Origin: Variovorax davisae | GTDB lineage: Bacteria > Pseudomonadota > Gammaproteobacteria > Burkholderiales > Burkholderiaceae_C | Direction of reading: 5' to 3' | DNA: 64,000 bases | Assembly: GCF_030316845.1 (NCBI RefSeq) | Contig: NZ_JASZYS010000003.1 | Span: 186,001-250,000 of the forward strand | In this document: in pieces, positions 33,157 to 42,069 of the stretch | Layout: every line of letters starts with the position of its first letter | Numbering within the stretch: position 1 is the stretch's first letter | The notes under the pieces: model-generated | Told to the model about the DNA's origin: nothing | Seen by the model: the letters and a program-made list of their open reading frames with translations, nothing else | The model's database searches: none | Position numbers and translations under genes: made by a program

Positions 33157-33792
33157 ATGACGCTGGCCCCAATGATCCCTCGCATCCGCATTGGCATTGC
33201 CGACGATCACGCCCTTGTTCGACTGGCCTTGCGCGACCTTCTAGCAACCCACAACGACCTGTGCGTGGCAGGTGAGCGATGGAGAGGCTGCCCTGGCGCT
33301 GGTGGCGAGAACGCCCATCGATGTACTCATCTTGGACGTGGCCATGCCTGCACGGAGCGGTCTCGACGTTCTGGCCTGGCTGCAGATCCGTGCGCCTGAA
33401 GTGGCGATCCTCGTATTCACCGGGCACCCGGCCGACCCATTTGCGGGCTTTGTCATGCGCATGGGCGCGCGGGGCTTTCTGAACAAGCTCTGCGACCCGA
33501 TAGAGGTGGTCCACGCAGTTCGAACCTTGGCGAATGGCAAACACCACTTTCCATCTGAGGTGGCTGAATTCTTGGCCAAACAACCGCCCCGGTGCGCCCC
33601 ACCGCACCGGCACTTAACAGACCGGGAGTTTCAGGTCTTCTACCGGTTGGCGATGGGAGAACGGGCTTGCACGATTGCAGCCGAGCGGTTAACAGCGTTA
33701 GCCGAAACCGCGCTCGGGCGATGGCCAAGCTCCAGCTCAAGTCGCGCAGCGAGCCTACCTATTACGCCCTTAAACATGGCCTACTGGCATAG
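33157..33792 (+). pseudogene. NarL/FixJ response regulator with two frameshifts
   Basis: Frame one carries the receiver start (IRIGIADDHALVRLALRDLL). After about 33270 the next frame gives SDGEAALALVARTPIDVLILDVAM with the phospho-acceptor Asp, then LVFTGHPADP and the HTH start LTDREFQVFYRLAMGE. After about 33690 a third frame finishes the LuxR-type helix-turn-helix (RAMAKLQLKSRS, YYALKHGLLA). Joined, it would be about 212 residues and resembles the intact regulator at 47622, with the same YYA-KHGL ending. It has its own -24/-12 promoter. Confidence 0.8.
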
Positions 33793-34008
33793 AGGGGTAC
33801 GTCAAGCGCAATGCGACGTGCGAAGGGATTTCAAACTCCGCGGCAAGTTTCGGCCGCCGCTGCGGCTCCACGTGCTCGGGCCTCCCCCCTTTACGCAGGT
33901 GGGACAAAGCGCCGCTGCTCATAGGAACATTTGCCCCAAGCCCATTCGCCATTACGGCAGCAAACGCGCACCGTTGATCTGAATTGCCTCGATCTAATTA
34001 CCAGATAT

Positions 34009-34263
34009 ATGAAGCAGTCTCTATTAGACTTCCTCGGGCTCCTTGCCAAGTCTGCATCGCCAGCGTACGTCTCGCGCAGGTCAAAGCTGCGAAAACTGCG
34101 GCGTCTGCAGCGGCAGGGGTTTGTAACAGCAACCTTTTATCCGCCCGCTCCTTGCAAGTCACAATTCGCCCGTATGGATAGCGTTACAACCTTGGGCGCC
34201 GAATGGATCAAGCTCCATCGCAAGCAGCCAACAACGACCACCCGTTCTGCTCAGACTCGATGA
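34009..34263 (+). CDS. small putative winged-helix protein
   Basis: 84 residues: MKQSLLDFLGLLAKSASPAY, then RSKLRKLRRLQRQGFVTATF and a C-terminal SVTTLGAEWIKL. The order (helix, recognition-type helix, GFV beta wing, then a T-LG-W/L end) matches two other small genes of the window at 45978 and 62720. No named family. The 3' end overlaps the receiver gene on the other strand by 13 bases. Confidence 0.45.
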   Translation: MKQSLLDFLGLLAKSASPAYVSRRSKLRKLRRLQRQGFVTATFYPPAPCKSQFARMDSVTTLGAEWIKLHRKQPTTTTRSAQTR

Positions 34264-34637
34264 TTTGGAGGCAAGGACTGGCGCACAGCAAGGCAGTACT
34301 CGATGAAATCTTCCATCTGCGAGGATTTGTCGAAGAAAGCGTCAGCACCCGCCTCGCAGGCACGCGCGGCCACCGGTTCCCGCACGTAGTTCGAAATCAT
34401 CACCACCTTCTGGGCGGGCGAGCGTGTCTCGCAATGTCGGAGCAGTGCGAACCCGTTCCCTTCCGCCAAGAACAGGTTCACAACCGCCAGATCCCAACCG
34501 TCATGATGCCCTTCCAACCACGTGATCGCTTCGAACTGTGTTCCGCATTCGAAAACGATGTCCCCACCCATCGGTCGCAATATTTGCGACAGCAAGCTGC
34601 GCAGTTTGCGATCGTCCTCGGCGAGAACCACCTTCAT
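34251..34637 (-). CDS. single-domain receiver protein lacking the phospho-acceptor Asp
   Basis: 128 residues forming one CheY-like receiver domain. The acidic pocket (VVLAEDDRKL, residues 7-9) and the conserved Lys 104 (AFFDKSS) are present, but the strand-3 position reads LAVVNLFLAEGNGF, with Asn 54 where Asp is expected. It is thus probably not phosphorylated in the normal way and may act as a fixed-state or non-phosphorylated partner. Start: GGAGG five bases upstream of the ATG. No output domain. It lies just downstream of the S9 peptidase gene on the same strand. Confidence 0.85.
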   Translation of the reverse strand: MKVVLAEDDRKLRSLLSQILRPMGGDIVFECGTQFEAITWLEGHHDGWDLAVVNLFLAEGNGFALLRHCETRSPAQKVVMISNYVREPVAARACEAGADAFFDKSSQMEDFIEYCLAVRQSLPPNHRV

Positions 34638-34682
34638 TGTGCCTCCCGTACTCTGCTTGGTGCAGGCGCGCGCCACTCCTTG

Positions 34683-36470
34683 TCACACCCCCACGAACCT
34701 GTTCAACCACGCCACGATGCAGGCCGCCGCATCCTCACGGCACGAGGGTGCGCCACTGCCGAGAAAGGCATGAGTTTCGCCCGGGTACAACACGAGTTCG
34801 GCCGGCGTATTCCCCGCACGCGAGAGACTCACGAATAGCTCCTCGGACTGACACTTGGGGCAACGCTCATCTTCCTTGCCTTGCAGAAACAGCGTCGGCG
34901 TTTCCGATTTTTCCACATAGTGCAACGGCGAAAGCTCCCGCGCCTTCTCGCGGTCGAACATCGGCTTGCTCGCCACATAGAAAGGGTCGGCATAGTAGCC
35001 TCCATCGGAAGTTCCATAGTGAGTTTCAATGTTCCCTACTGGCGCCATGACGACTGCGGCGCTGAAAGCGTTCGACTGCCCCGTGGCCAGCGCGCTCAGG
35101 ACCTGCCAGAAGACGTTTGTATCGAAATCCAGAAGCGCATAGGCGGCCGGCCCGCCGTGGGCGTCGACCAGCAAGGGCGACGGCCCGAGGCGTCCTTGCT
35201 GTCGCAATAGCCAACCCTCGATCCTCTCGATGCCGCCGTGGCCATCGGGCACTTCGAATTCCAGCAACTGCACATCGATGGCCTGCCGGTCGCCCCACCA
35301 AGCGTTAAGGTTGCTCGACTTCTTCTCGTCCCGTCCGTCTCGCGCCGCCGACCATAGCTCGCAAGGCAGCGACGGATGATCGACCGTGAACGCGATGTGT
35401 GTCGCGTTGCAATCAAAGATTCCGATTTGGCGGTCACCTTGGGAGAGCACCTCGAACGATTCCCTCCCGACATCGAGCATCACCACTTGATGACGTCCGC
35501 GGAAGGCACGTGTGAGCACCAGACGGGCATCGTCCACCCAATGCAGGGCTGCCGGATGCGCCACGTCCAGTGTGGCCTCGCAAACTGTGCGAGCTTCGCC
35601 CGTTGCGACATCTAGCAGCCACAGGCGCGGCTCGGCGTCGCCTTCCTCCTCGGCACTGGTAAAAGCGATGATGCGGCCGTCCGGCGACCAGGCCGGGTGC
35701 ATCACGATGGCAATGTCCCGCGTCACCCGCCGCGCATCCCGCCCGAGCGGGCCGCAAATCCACAGGTCGTTGCTATGAGCGAAGCGGCCGTCACGCGATC
35801 GCGAGTAGGCGATGGAGCCGTCGCGGGCGACATCAAAGGCAAGCACATCGAACGCACCTTGGGAAAGCTGTATGTGGTCGCCAGTGGTCGCATCGACGCG
35901 AAACAAATGGAACTGCCGCCGCAACAGGTAGCCGACGCCATCCTCTTTATATGGGAGGCGCCAGGCGACTTCTGGCGCGCATTTCTTGCGCGCCACTTCC
36001 AACTGCTTGCCAATGTTGCTTTGGCCCGACTGGCCCCCCGTGCCGCCGCTCAAGCTGCGGGTGTCAGGGTCATCGACCACCGCTGCCGTCACCACGAGGG
36101 CGTCGCCTGCCGGCATCCAGCGCAAGTCCGACACGCTTTGCGGCAGCCTGCTCAGTTGCTTGGCCTCGCCACCGTCGATGGCCAGGATGTGCACCTGCGG
36201 GGAGCCTCCACGATCGGACAGAAAAGCCAATTGGCGGCCGTCGGGTGACCAGCGTGGCGAGTTGTCGTCTCCGGTCCCGCGGGTTAGCTGCGACGCATCC
36301 CCTCCAGCGAGTGAGAACTGCCAGATCGAGGAAGCGTACTTGTCGTTTTCCTGATCCACCGACCTCACTGAGCAGGCCGCCACCGCGCGGTCCGGGTGAC
36401 ATTCAATGTCCGTTATTTTCCTCTGCAGATACAGATCCTCGGGACGGAAAGTTCGCTTTGTGTGGTCCAT
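34683..36470 (-). CDS. S9 family (prolyl oligopeptidase-like) peptidase, catalytic serine segment deleted
   Basis: 595 residues. The N-terminal beta-propeller is intact (WSPDGRQLAFLSDR, WSPDGRIIAFTSAEEEGD). The alpha/beta hydrolase domain begins with GWLLRQQGRLGPSPLLVDAHGGPA. After FDTNVFWQVL the sequence jumps to SALATGQSNAFSAAVVMAPV. In this family the intervening 65-70 residues hold the nucleophile motif GxSYGG. The catalytic Asp (LQGKEDERCP) and His (GETHAF) remain. The frame is preserved, so a stable but catalytically dead protein may be made. Start: ATG reading MDHTKRTFRPEDL. Confidence 0.88.
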   Translation of the reverse strand: MDHTKRTFRPEDLYLQRKITDIECHPDRAVAACSVRSVDQENDKYASSIWQFSLAGGDASQLTRGTGDDNSPRWSPDGRQLAFLSDRGGSPQVHILAIDGGEAKQLSRLPQSVSDLRWMPAGDALVVTAAVVDDPDTRSLSGGTGGQSGQSNIGKQLEVARKKCAPEVAWRLPYKEDGVGYLLRRQFHLFRVDATTGDHIQLSQGAFDVLAFDVARDGSIAYSRSRDGRFAHSNDLWICGPLGRDARRVTRDIAIVMHPAWSPDGRIIAFTSAEEEGDAEPRLWLLDVATGEARTVCEATLDVAHPAALHWVDDARLVLTRAFRGRHQVVMLDVGRESFEVLSQGDRQIGIFDCNATHIAFTVDHPSLPCELWSAARDGRDEKKSSNLNAWWGDRQAIDVQLLEFEVPDGHGGIERIEGWLLRQQGRLGPSPLLVDAHGGPAAYALLDFDTNVFWQVLSALATGQSNAFSAAVVMAPVGNIETHYGTSDGGYYADPFYVASKPMFDREKARELSPLHYVEKSETPTLFLQGKEDERCPKCQSEELFVSLSRAGNTPAELVLYPGETHAFLGSGAPSCREDAAACIVAWLNRFVGV

Positions 36471-36607
36471 GACAGGGAGCCCTCCATTCGCAATTTCGTC
36501 AGCGCTTGAATGGTGTTGCCTCCCCTGCGCGCTTGCGTAAGATTGTTCGCAATTCTCTCGTAGGAGGTGGAACGGGCTGCCGCCAAGCTGCGGCGATCGT
36601 GAGACGT

Positions 36608-36805
36608 GTGCACATTTCTGAGCCGCTGCACCCAAAAAGGACTACAGGGCAGAAAAAGTTCGATGTGACTGAGGCGCAGCTGAAAGAAGCTATTGCGGCT
36701 GTCGGGGCCCGCCCCACCGACGTGGAGCTGCATCTGAGGGGTTCTCGAAGCACAACGAATGTCGAGCGCGTCGACGAAGCCCTAAATTCTGACGCCAAGA
36801 CCTGA
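36608..36805 (+). CDS. DUF3606 domain protein
   Basis: About 65 residues. KKFDVTEAQLKEAIAAVG and DVELHLRG match the short helical DUF3606 pattern. The start is uncertain: GTG at 36608 is used here, while the open frame reaches an ATG at 36506 without homology. A second DUF3606 gene is at 46567. Confidence 0.6.
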   Translation: MHISEPLHPKRTTGQKKFDVTEAQLKEAIAAVGARPTDVELHLRGSRSTTNVERVDEALNSDAKT

Positions 36806-36985
36806 AGGCAGGTGCCTTGTTTCGCTTGGCGGCGGGCGGAGCTGGAGGCGCCGCAGGCTGCCAGGGGCTCCGACGACGCGCTTCGGCGTAAGGCCGTTCC
36901 CTACAGCACGGGCGCGTCTTGTCAGCTACCCTTTAGAGAACTCGGGCGGCGGAGCGGTGCAGCACGCGAGTCGCCTGGTCCTGTC

Positions 36986-37390
36986 ATGAAAAAATCTTTC
37001 CTCCAGCCACTGCGCAAGGTCACGGTCTACGTCGAGGAGACAAGCCGGGGGGCATTCCGTTGGGTTATGGGCGAACTGGAGGCCCCGACCCATTGGCAGC
37101 TGTTTGAAAGCGGCAGGGACAGCTTCAAGACTTATCACGCTGCGATGGCGGCCGGCTTGCTCGCACTGGAGGGGCAGGTCGCCGACCTAGAAAGAGGACC
37201 GCGCGCCGAGCCATCCAAGCTTGGCCTAGCAGATGGCGCCGCTACCCCTTCCGATGCAGGAACCGAAGCGGCTGACGACCCGTCCGATAACACCGAGCAC
37301 GCGTCGCGGTACGACGACACACCCGGCGGTGACATGGCCGCCAAGCCTGGCCGGCGGGCCATGGTGTTCGGATTTGGTCCTATCTCTTAA
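36986..37390 (+). CDS. hypothetical protein upstream of ku
   Basis: 134 residues. The first 75 (MKKSFLQPLRKVTVYVEETS, RWVMGELEAPTHWQLF, SYHAAMAAGLLAL-like) form a compact domain. A disordered acidic linker and a conserved-looking end MVFGFGPIS follow. Similar small proteins with an FGFGP end are known to me from other Burkholderiales, without function. It lies 19 bases before the ku start. Confidence 0.6.
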   Translation: MKKSFLQPLRKVTVYVEETSRGAFRWVMGELEAPTHWQLFESGRDSFKTYHAAMAAGLLALEGQVADLERGPRAEPSKLGLADGAATPSDAGTEAADDPSDNTEHASRYDDTPGGDMAAKPGRRAMVFGFGPIS

Positions 37391-37409
37391 CTTCGAAAAG
37401 GCTCCCATC

Positions 37410-38178
37410 ATGGCAACCAGGACTCTCTGGAAAGGCGCGATTTCGTTCGGCCTCGTGCACATACGTGGTTATCTCTCCCGAAGAAATAGAGGCCGTCTAT
37501 CCGCGCACCACGCAGACCATCGAGATTCAGCGCTTCCTCGACGCCAATGAAATCCCGTTCGTCTATCTAGAGCGGCCCTACTACGTCGCACCGATCAACA
37601 AGGGCGAGAAGGTGTACGGCCTGCTCCGCGAGGCCCTGTCTCAATCGGGCAAGGTGGGTTTGGCCAAGGTCGTCATCGCGACCAAACAGCATCTCGCGGT
37701 GCTCGTGCCCTCGGGCGACGTTCTGGTGCTCAACCTGTTGCGATGGGGTGACGAGGTGAAGCCCACCGACGAACTCGAGGTGCCCCGCGCCGGCGTGAGG
37801 GGCGCCAAGGTCACGCCGGCAGAGCTGAAGATGGCGCAGCAACTCATAGAGGAAATGTCGGGGCGGTGGGAGCCCGAGGCCTTCAAGGACGAGTTCAAAC
37901 ACGCGGTGATGAAGATCGTGGACCGGAAGGTGAAGGCCGGCGAAACCGAGACCGTGCTGCAGCCCGAGGAGCAGGCGCCGTCCGACAGCTCCAACGTCCT
38001 CGACCTCACCGAGTTGTTGCAACGCAGCCTCAAGGGCGGCAAGGCCGGATCGCCTGCGAAGGAACTTGCACAGGAGGTTCAAGGCCGCGGCGGCAAAACA
38101 GCGGCCAGGAAGACCACCGGGAGGCCCTCGGGCAAGACCGCAACCTCGCCGTCTAAGCGCGCGCGCAAAGCGGCATAG
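37410..38178 (+). pseudogene. ku: Ku DNA end-binding protein, internal deletion and frame loss
   Basis: Ku binds broken DNA ends and recruits ligase LigD for non-homologous end joining. The gene starts correctly (MATRTLWKGAISFGLVHI), but after codon 18 it jumps, in another frame, to YVVISPEEIEAVYPRTTQ and LDANEIPFVYLERPYYVAP, which in complete Ku proteins lies about 60 residues further on. The rest of the beta-barrel core and the basic C-terminal tail (KTAARKTTGRPSGK) is intact in that frame to the stop at 38178. The lost segment of about 180 bases is not a multiple of three, so no full Ku is made. No ligD is visible nearby. Confidence 0.85.
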
Positions 38179-38354
38179 TGGCACGGAACAGCGTCGGGCG
38201 AAGCCCATCTATCGGGGCGCCCTCATTGACGCTGCTGGTCTTCGAGCTACAGCAGAAGTGCGATGCCGAAGCGCTTGGAGGACGCGCGGCGCAGCCCGCC
38301 CGCATTAGGCGGCGGCGCCTTGGCTGCGGATGGGCCAAGACCGCCCAACTGTCC

Positions 38355-39020
38355 TCAGGGCGAAAGCCAGGCCTCAGGCCACTTGGACAGCAACGCAGCG
38401 GGGTCGTCGTAAATGCCGATCGCGTTCGAAAAGTCACCGTCTTTCCACCACCCGCCGCACCGAACGATCAGCGTGGCCACGTTGGCCCGCCGAGCTGCCT
38501 CAATGTCGTATGGTGTGTCGCCCAGCATGACGACATGCCGAGCCGGAGCGCCGGCCTTTTGGAGCGCCGCATCGACGATATCCGGGTCGGGCTTCGAGCG
38601 ACTTGCATCTTCGGAGCTGACCGCGTGCTTGATGAGATCCCCCACACCGGCCTGCTTCAGCAGGAGGTCCAGCTCTGCGCCTGCCGAGGTCGCTACGATC
38701 AGCTTCAACCCTTCTGACAGCATGCGTTCGAGCAGTGCGCGCGCGCCCGCCGTCGGCTGTAGCGTGGGAAGATAGCTGTCGACGAACAACGCCGTGCGCT
38801 CCGCCGAGATCTCCGCGTACGCTGGTTGATCTTTATCGATCCCGGTGAGTTCAGGCAACAACTTGTCGCCGCCCTTGCCGATCAGCGGGCGGACCTGTGC
38901 ATAGGTGCATTCTTGGCCGCGACGCGTGAGCACCTCGACCCAACTGCGCGCATGCGCGTCGTTGCTGTCGAGCAAGGTCCCGTCGATATCGAGCAGCACT
39001 GCTTTCAGCGTGATGCGCAT
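38355..39020 (-). CDS. HAD family hydrolase (phosphoglycolate phosphatase-like)
   Basis: 221 residues. Motif I AVLLDIDGTLLDSNDAH, motif II IVATSAGAE, motif III Lys in SRSKPDPDIV, motif IV VMLGDTPYDIEAA, with a helical cap after motif I. It dephosphorylates a small phosphorylated compound; specificity is unknown. Start: ATG reading MRITLKAVLLD with GGGGAG upstream. It is unrelated in position to the HAD gene at 20191. Confidence 0.9.
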   Translation of the reverse strand: MRITLKAVLLDIDGTLLDSNDAHARSWVEVLTRRGQECTYAQVRPLIGKGGDKLLPELTGIDKDQPAYAEISAERTALFVDSYLPTLQPTAGARALLERMLSEGLKLIVATSAGAELDLLLKQAGVGDLIKHAVSSEDASRSKPDPDIVDAALQKAGAPARHVVMLGDTPYDIEAARRANVATLIVRCGGWWKDGDFSNAIGIYDDPAALLSKWPEAWLSP

Positions 39021-39068
39021 ATGCTCCCCTTAACGCTGGAGCGCGAGCGATAGGTCAACCGGCTGGGA

Positions 39069-39304
39069 TCAGGATCGATCATCCTGCTCATCTCGGTCGT
39101 CGTCCAGAGCCGGGGCAGTGACCGGGTCCACGCTCATATCCTCTACATAGGCAAGCAGCGCCTCAGGGAATCGAACGTTTCCTCGCCGGCCTCGAGGTCA
39201 AGCCAGACAGCGGGATCGTCAGTGCTCTCAAGCATGACCCAGAGGTAGTTGTGTGCGCTCGGGCTGTCGACGAAAACGGCAAGTCGGCGGTAGGGGTCGG
39301 TCAT
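39069..39304 (-). pseudogene. small gene with one frameshift
   Basis: An ATG at 39304 with an excellent ribosome site (AAAGGAG) opens MTDPYRRLAVFVDSPSAHNY, then WVMLESTDDPAVWLDLEAGE. The frame then closes early. One base later it continues FPEALLAYVEDMSVDPV and an acidic end, DDDRDEQDDRS, to a stop at 39069. The joined product would be about 79 residues. No family recognised; real coding is likely given the ribosome site. Confidence 0.5.
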
Positions 39305-39667
39305 TCGCGCTCTCCTTTAAAGCTGTCGCGGCTTGCCCGTTTCGCGCTGCTGGCGGCTCCACCTCGGCATAAAGCACCCTACCCGGCCCGCGGTGTCCTG
39401 CCTGTCAGCCGACTCCCCGAGACGTTGGATTCTGGTAGGTCAGGACTCTCACGGCCTTTCCTTTATGACGTCGAAGTGGCAGAACGTGCCCGGCCGGAAC
39501 AGGGTCTCGTGCGACGCGCCCCGTCCAGGTGCTTGGTGACGACGTCGTTTCGCTTTGCGCCCGCGGCCAAGGCATGTCTTTCGGTGTCGATGATGCGCCG
39601 TGCCTTGGCAAGGCCGTGTCGAGAAAGCCGCGGCCCAATCCAGCTCCGGCGTCAGCCAGCCACGCCC
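39305..39667. other. no recognised gene
   Basis: About 360 bases with several overlapping arginine-rich frames of the kind produced by chance in GC-rich DNA. No ribosome site or family match seen; probably decayed sequence, as it leads into a dehydrogenase remnant. Confidence 0.4.
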
Positions 39668-39860
39668 TTCGCGACTGTCACCGGCCCGTCGTCGGGCATC
39701 AGTCTGGAGTTGGCGTGCTGCTGCGCAGACCGCGGCTTCGGCCTGCGGATCGCCGCCGACGGGAGCCGCTTGATGCGGCCGCGAGGCTCTGCGGCGCTAC
39801 CGCGGTAGAGGCCCGACCTCGCCACGCTGGGCGGTCAGCGAGGCCGGACAAGGCCGCGGC
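39668..39860 (+). pseudogene. short-chain dehydrogenase remnant
   Basis: FATVTGPSSGISLELACCCADRG fits the nucleotide-binding start of SDR enzymes (TGxSSGIG), with the last Gly replaced by Ser. LDAAARLCGATAVEA and, in another frame, DLATLGG follow as in that family. Only about 65 codons over shifting frames remain; the catalytic Tyr/Lys part is absent. Confidence 0.5.
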
Positions 39861-40177
39861 TCGGGATCCGCCGGAACCTGCCGAGGCCGCCCACAGGACG
39901 GCGATCTGGAGCGAGGGCGCAAGGTCGAGTACGAGCTGCGGTGGGTCGAGGGCCTCCAACGCTATGCCGCGTCGCTACTGTCCACCGGCGGTCCCATGCG
40001 CTGGCTGGCGACCACAACGTGGTACAGACCGATGACGACCCTGCGCCACCGAACCTGGCGGTGCGTGGCATCCAAAAGGCAATTGACCACGCGTCGGCCT
40101 GGGCAATATCGACGCTCAGACGTGTGGGGACCTGCGAAGGAGCGGCGTACCATAGGGCTAACTTGCAAAGGGATACC
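39861..40177. other. no recognised gene
   Basis: About 315 bases between the dehydrogenase remnant and the histidine kinase start. The kinase frame is open through much of it but without homology. Nothing else supported. Confidence 0.4.
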
Positions 40178-41341
40178 ATGCGGCTGGCGGATTTCATCGA
40201 TAAGAACGCTGACGAGATTGCAGACGCAGCGGAACAATTCGCCGCCACGCTTCTGCCGGCGGCGGCGCACCTGGATGCAGAAGCGCTACGCGATCACATG
40301 CCGCACGTTCTAGCGGCAATGTCTGCCGACCTTCGTTTGTTCCACAGTGCCGATGAGCGTCGCTTGCGATCTCTTGGTCGCTGTCCGGTTTCCAAAGACG
40401 CATCCGGTACGGCTTCGCAGGCCCATGCGCTGCAGCGCGCCAAAGCAGGTTTCGACATCGAGCAACTGGTGGCCGAGTACCGAGCGTTGCGCGCCGGCGT
40501 TTTGCGCCTTTGGCTGTCGTCGCAGCAGGCTCTGGACGAGGACAGTGCTGACGAGATTGTCCGCTTCAACGATGCGATCGACGAGTCGATTGCTCAGTCG
40601 GTGGCTGTTTTCTCTGCAGAGGTCGAGCGTTGGCGCAATGTGTTTCTCGGTGTCCTCGGGCATGACCTGCGGGGCCCCCTGAACGCGATCCTCCTGACCT
40701 CAGAGGTGTTGTCAAGGCTATCCACCGAAGAACCTGTGTCCCAGGCGACGACGAGGCTGATACGCAGCGGCCAGCGTATGAAAGGCCTGCTGGACGATCT
40801 CCTCGAGTTCAGTCGTGCTTCACTCGGGATGGGCATTTCAGTTCAACGTCGTTCTTCGGAGCTCGCCCAGGCATGCCGCGATGAGCTCGATGTGCTGCGT
40901 GCGGCGCTGCCAGATCAAAAGCTAAGCTTCCACGTCGAAGGGCCGTGCGATGGTGAGTTCGACGCCTCTCGTGTTCGCGAGGCCCTCGGTAACCTTGTTT
41001 ACAACGCGGCGCGCTACGCGCGCCCCCACTCTGAGATCGTTGTGAAGCTACAGGGCGACTCAGATGAGATTGTCCTCTCAGTGGCCAACTCGGGTCCAGC
41101 GCTGGTGGATGCCTCGCTCCATGAACTGTTTGAACCTTTGCGGCGGGGTGCCGAGGCTGGAGAGGACGATCAGGCCAGCCTTGGCCTGGGCCTCTTCATC
41201 GTGAAGGCGATCGCCCAGGCACACGGGGGAAAGATCGCGGCCACGTCCGAGTCGGGCATCACGATCTTCACTATGAGCTTGCCTCGCTTTGCGAGCGGAA
41301 GTCCAAGGTTCACAAGACCCGTGCCCGGCGAGCAGGACTAA
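40178..41341 (+). CDS. soluble histidine kinase with RsbRD-like N-terminus
   Basis: 387 residues, no membrane segments. The N-terminal 145 residues (MRLADFIDKNADEIADAAEQ, FDIEQLVAEYRALRAGVL) form an all-helical sensor of the RsbRD/globin-like kind. The DHp domain has the H-box LGHDLRGPLNAILL (His near 174), and the ATPase domain shows ALGNLVYNAARYA (N-box) and SLGLGLFIVKAI (G-box). AAGGG lies six bases before the ATG, which decides the start. No cognate regulator is adjacent, so it is an orphan kinase; the ligand is unknown. It could in principle feed the kinase-less NtrC systems of this window (speculation). Confidence 0.9.
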   Translation: MRLADFIDKNADEIADAAEQFAATLLPAAAHLDAEALRDHMPHVLAAMSADLRLFHSADERRLRSLGRCPVSKDASGTASQAHALQRAKAGFDIEQLVAEYRALRAGVLRLWLSSQQALDEDSADEIVRFNDAIDESIAQSVAVFSAEVERWRNVFLGVLGHDLRGPLNAILLTSEVLSRLSTEEPVSQATTRLIRSGQRMKGLLDDLLEFSRASLGMGISVQRRSSELAQACRDELDVLRAALPDQKLSFHVEGPCDGEFDASRVREALGNLVYNAARYARPHSEIVVKLQGDSDEIVLSVANSGPALVDASLHELFEPLRRGAEAGEDDQASLGLGLFIVKAIAQAHGGKIAATSESGITIFTMSLPRFASGSPRFTRPVPGEQD

Positions 41342-41841
41342 GTCATTTGCTGCCTGATGGCCGATGCGCGAGACTTTCGGATGGTCGCCTTTCGCCTGGG
41401 GGTCGCCGAACTGCACCGTATGCGGCAATCCTGGCCCGATTCGAGGTCTTGTGGCTGGCAATCAGCGATTGTCCCGACCACCCCCGAGCAGCGACGCAGT
41501 ACGGCAGATTGTCAGTGCTCTTCGGTGGGATGCGCGGTTCGGGCAACCCGGGATAGCCGCGAGTAAGACGGCTGCGCGGTCATGCTCGACGTCCTTCCAC
41601 AGACAACGACTGTGCGTCCCTTGCAAGAGGGGAAGTCAGGCATTTATTTATTAGCACAATGTTGTACCCGTGTGCGACATGTCGAGGCCTGCTCCGCTTG
41701 TGCCCGGTCTGAAGGCTGGTAAGCTCTATGCGCCGGCCGTCAGAGCCGGCTGTCCTGAGCGGCTTTCTTTTGTGCCCTAAGCCGCGGAGCTTGCTTGGCC
41801 CCATCAGTCCTGTCGATGCACCTGAAAGCCGGAGGTGCATT
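41342..41841. other. no recognised gene
   Basis: 500 bases with overlapping short frames on the plus strand, none with a ribosome site or family match. A lower-GC patch near 41640-41665 (TTTATTTATTAGCAC) may mark a promoter. Possibly decayed coding sequence. Confidence 0.4.
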
Positions 41842-42069
41842 GTGCTGCGCAACCAGTTCAAGTCTCAGTTCGCTGCGTGGCAGCAGGCCGAGCACGAAGC
41901 CCAAGAGGCAGAACGCCGCGTCTATTCAGCCCATCGAGGATTAGCTAGCCGAAAGTCCCTGGCGCCGGCAGAGATCGCAGAGGTCGAGGCGCTTCAGGTT
42001 CGCGCATCCCGCTTGCTCGCAGCCTTTTTGGAAGACATCCGCATTCGCGCAGCGTCGCTTAGGGCCTGA
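41842..42069 (+). CDS. small helical hypothetical protein
   Basis: 75 residues starting at a GTG with GGAGG upstream: VLRNQFKSQFAAWQQAEHEA, then a charged helical repeat-like sequence (EAERRVYSAHRGLASRK, EVEALQVRASRLLAAFL). Predicted to be all-helical and soluble. The gene at 42378 encodes a protein of similar helical character. No family recognised. Confidence 0.5.
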   Translation: MLRNQFKSQFAAWQQAEHEAQEAERRVYSAHRGLASRKSLAPAEIAEVEALQVRASRLLAAFLEDIRIRAASLRA

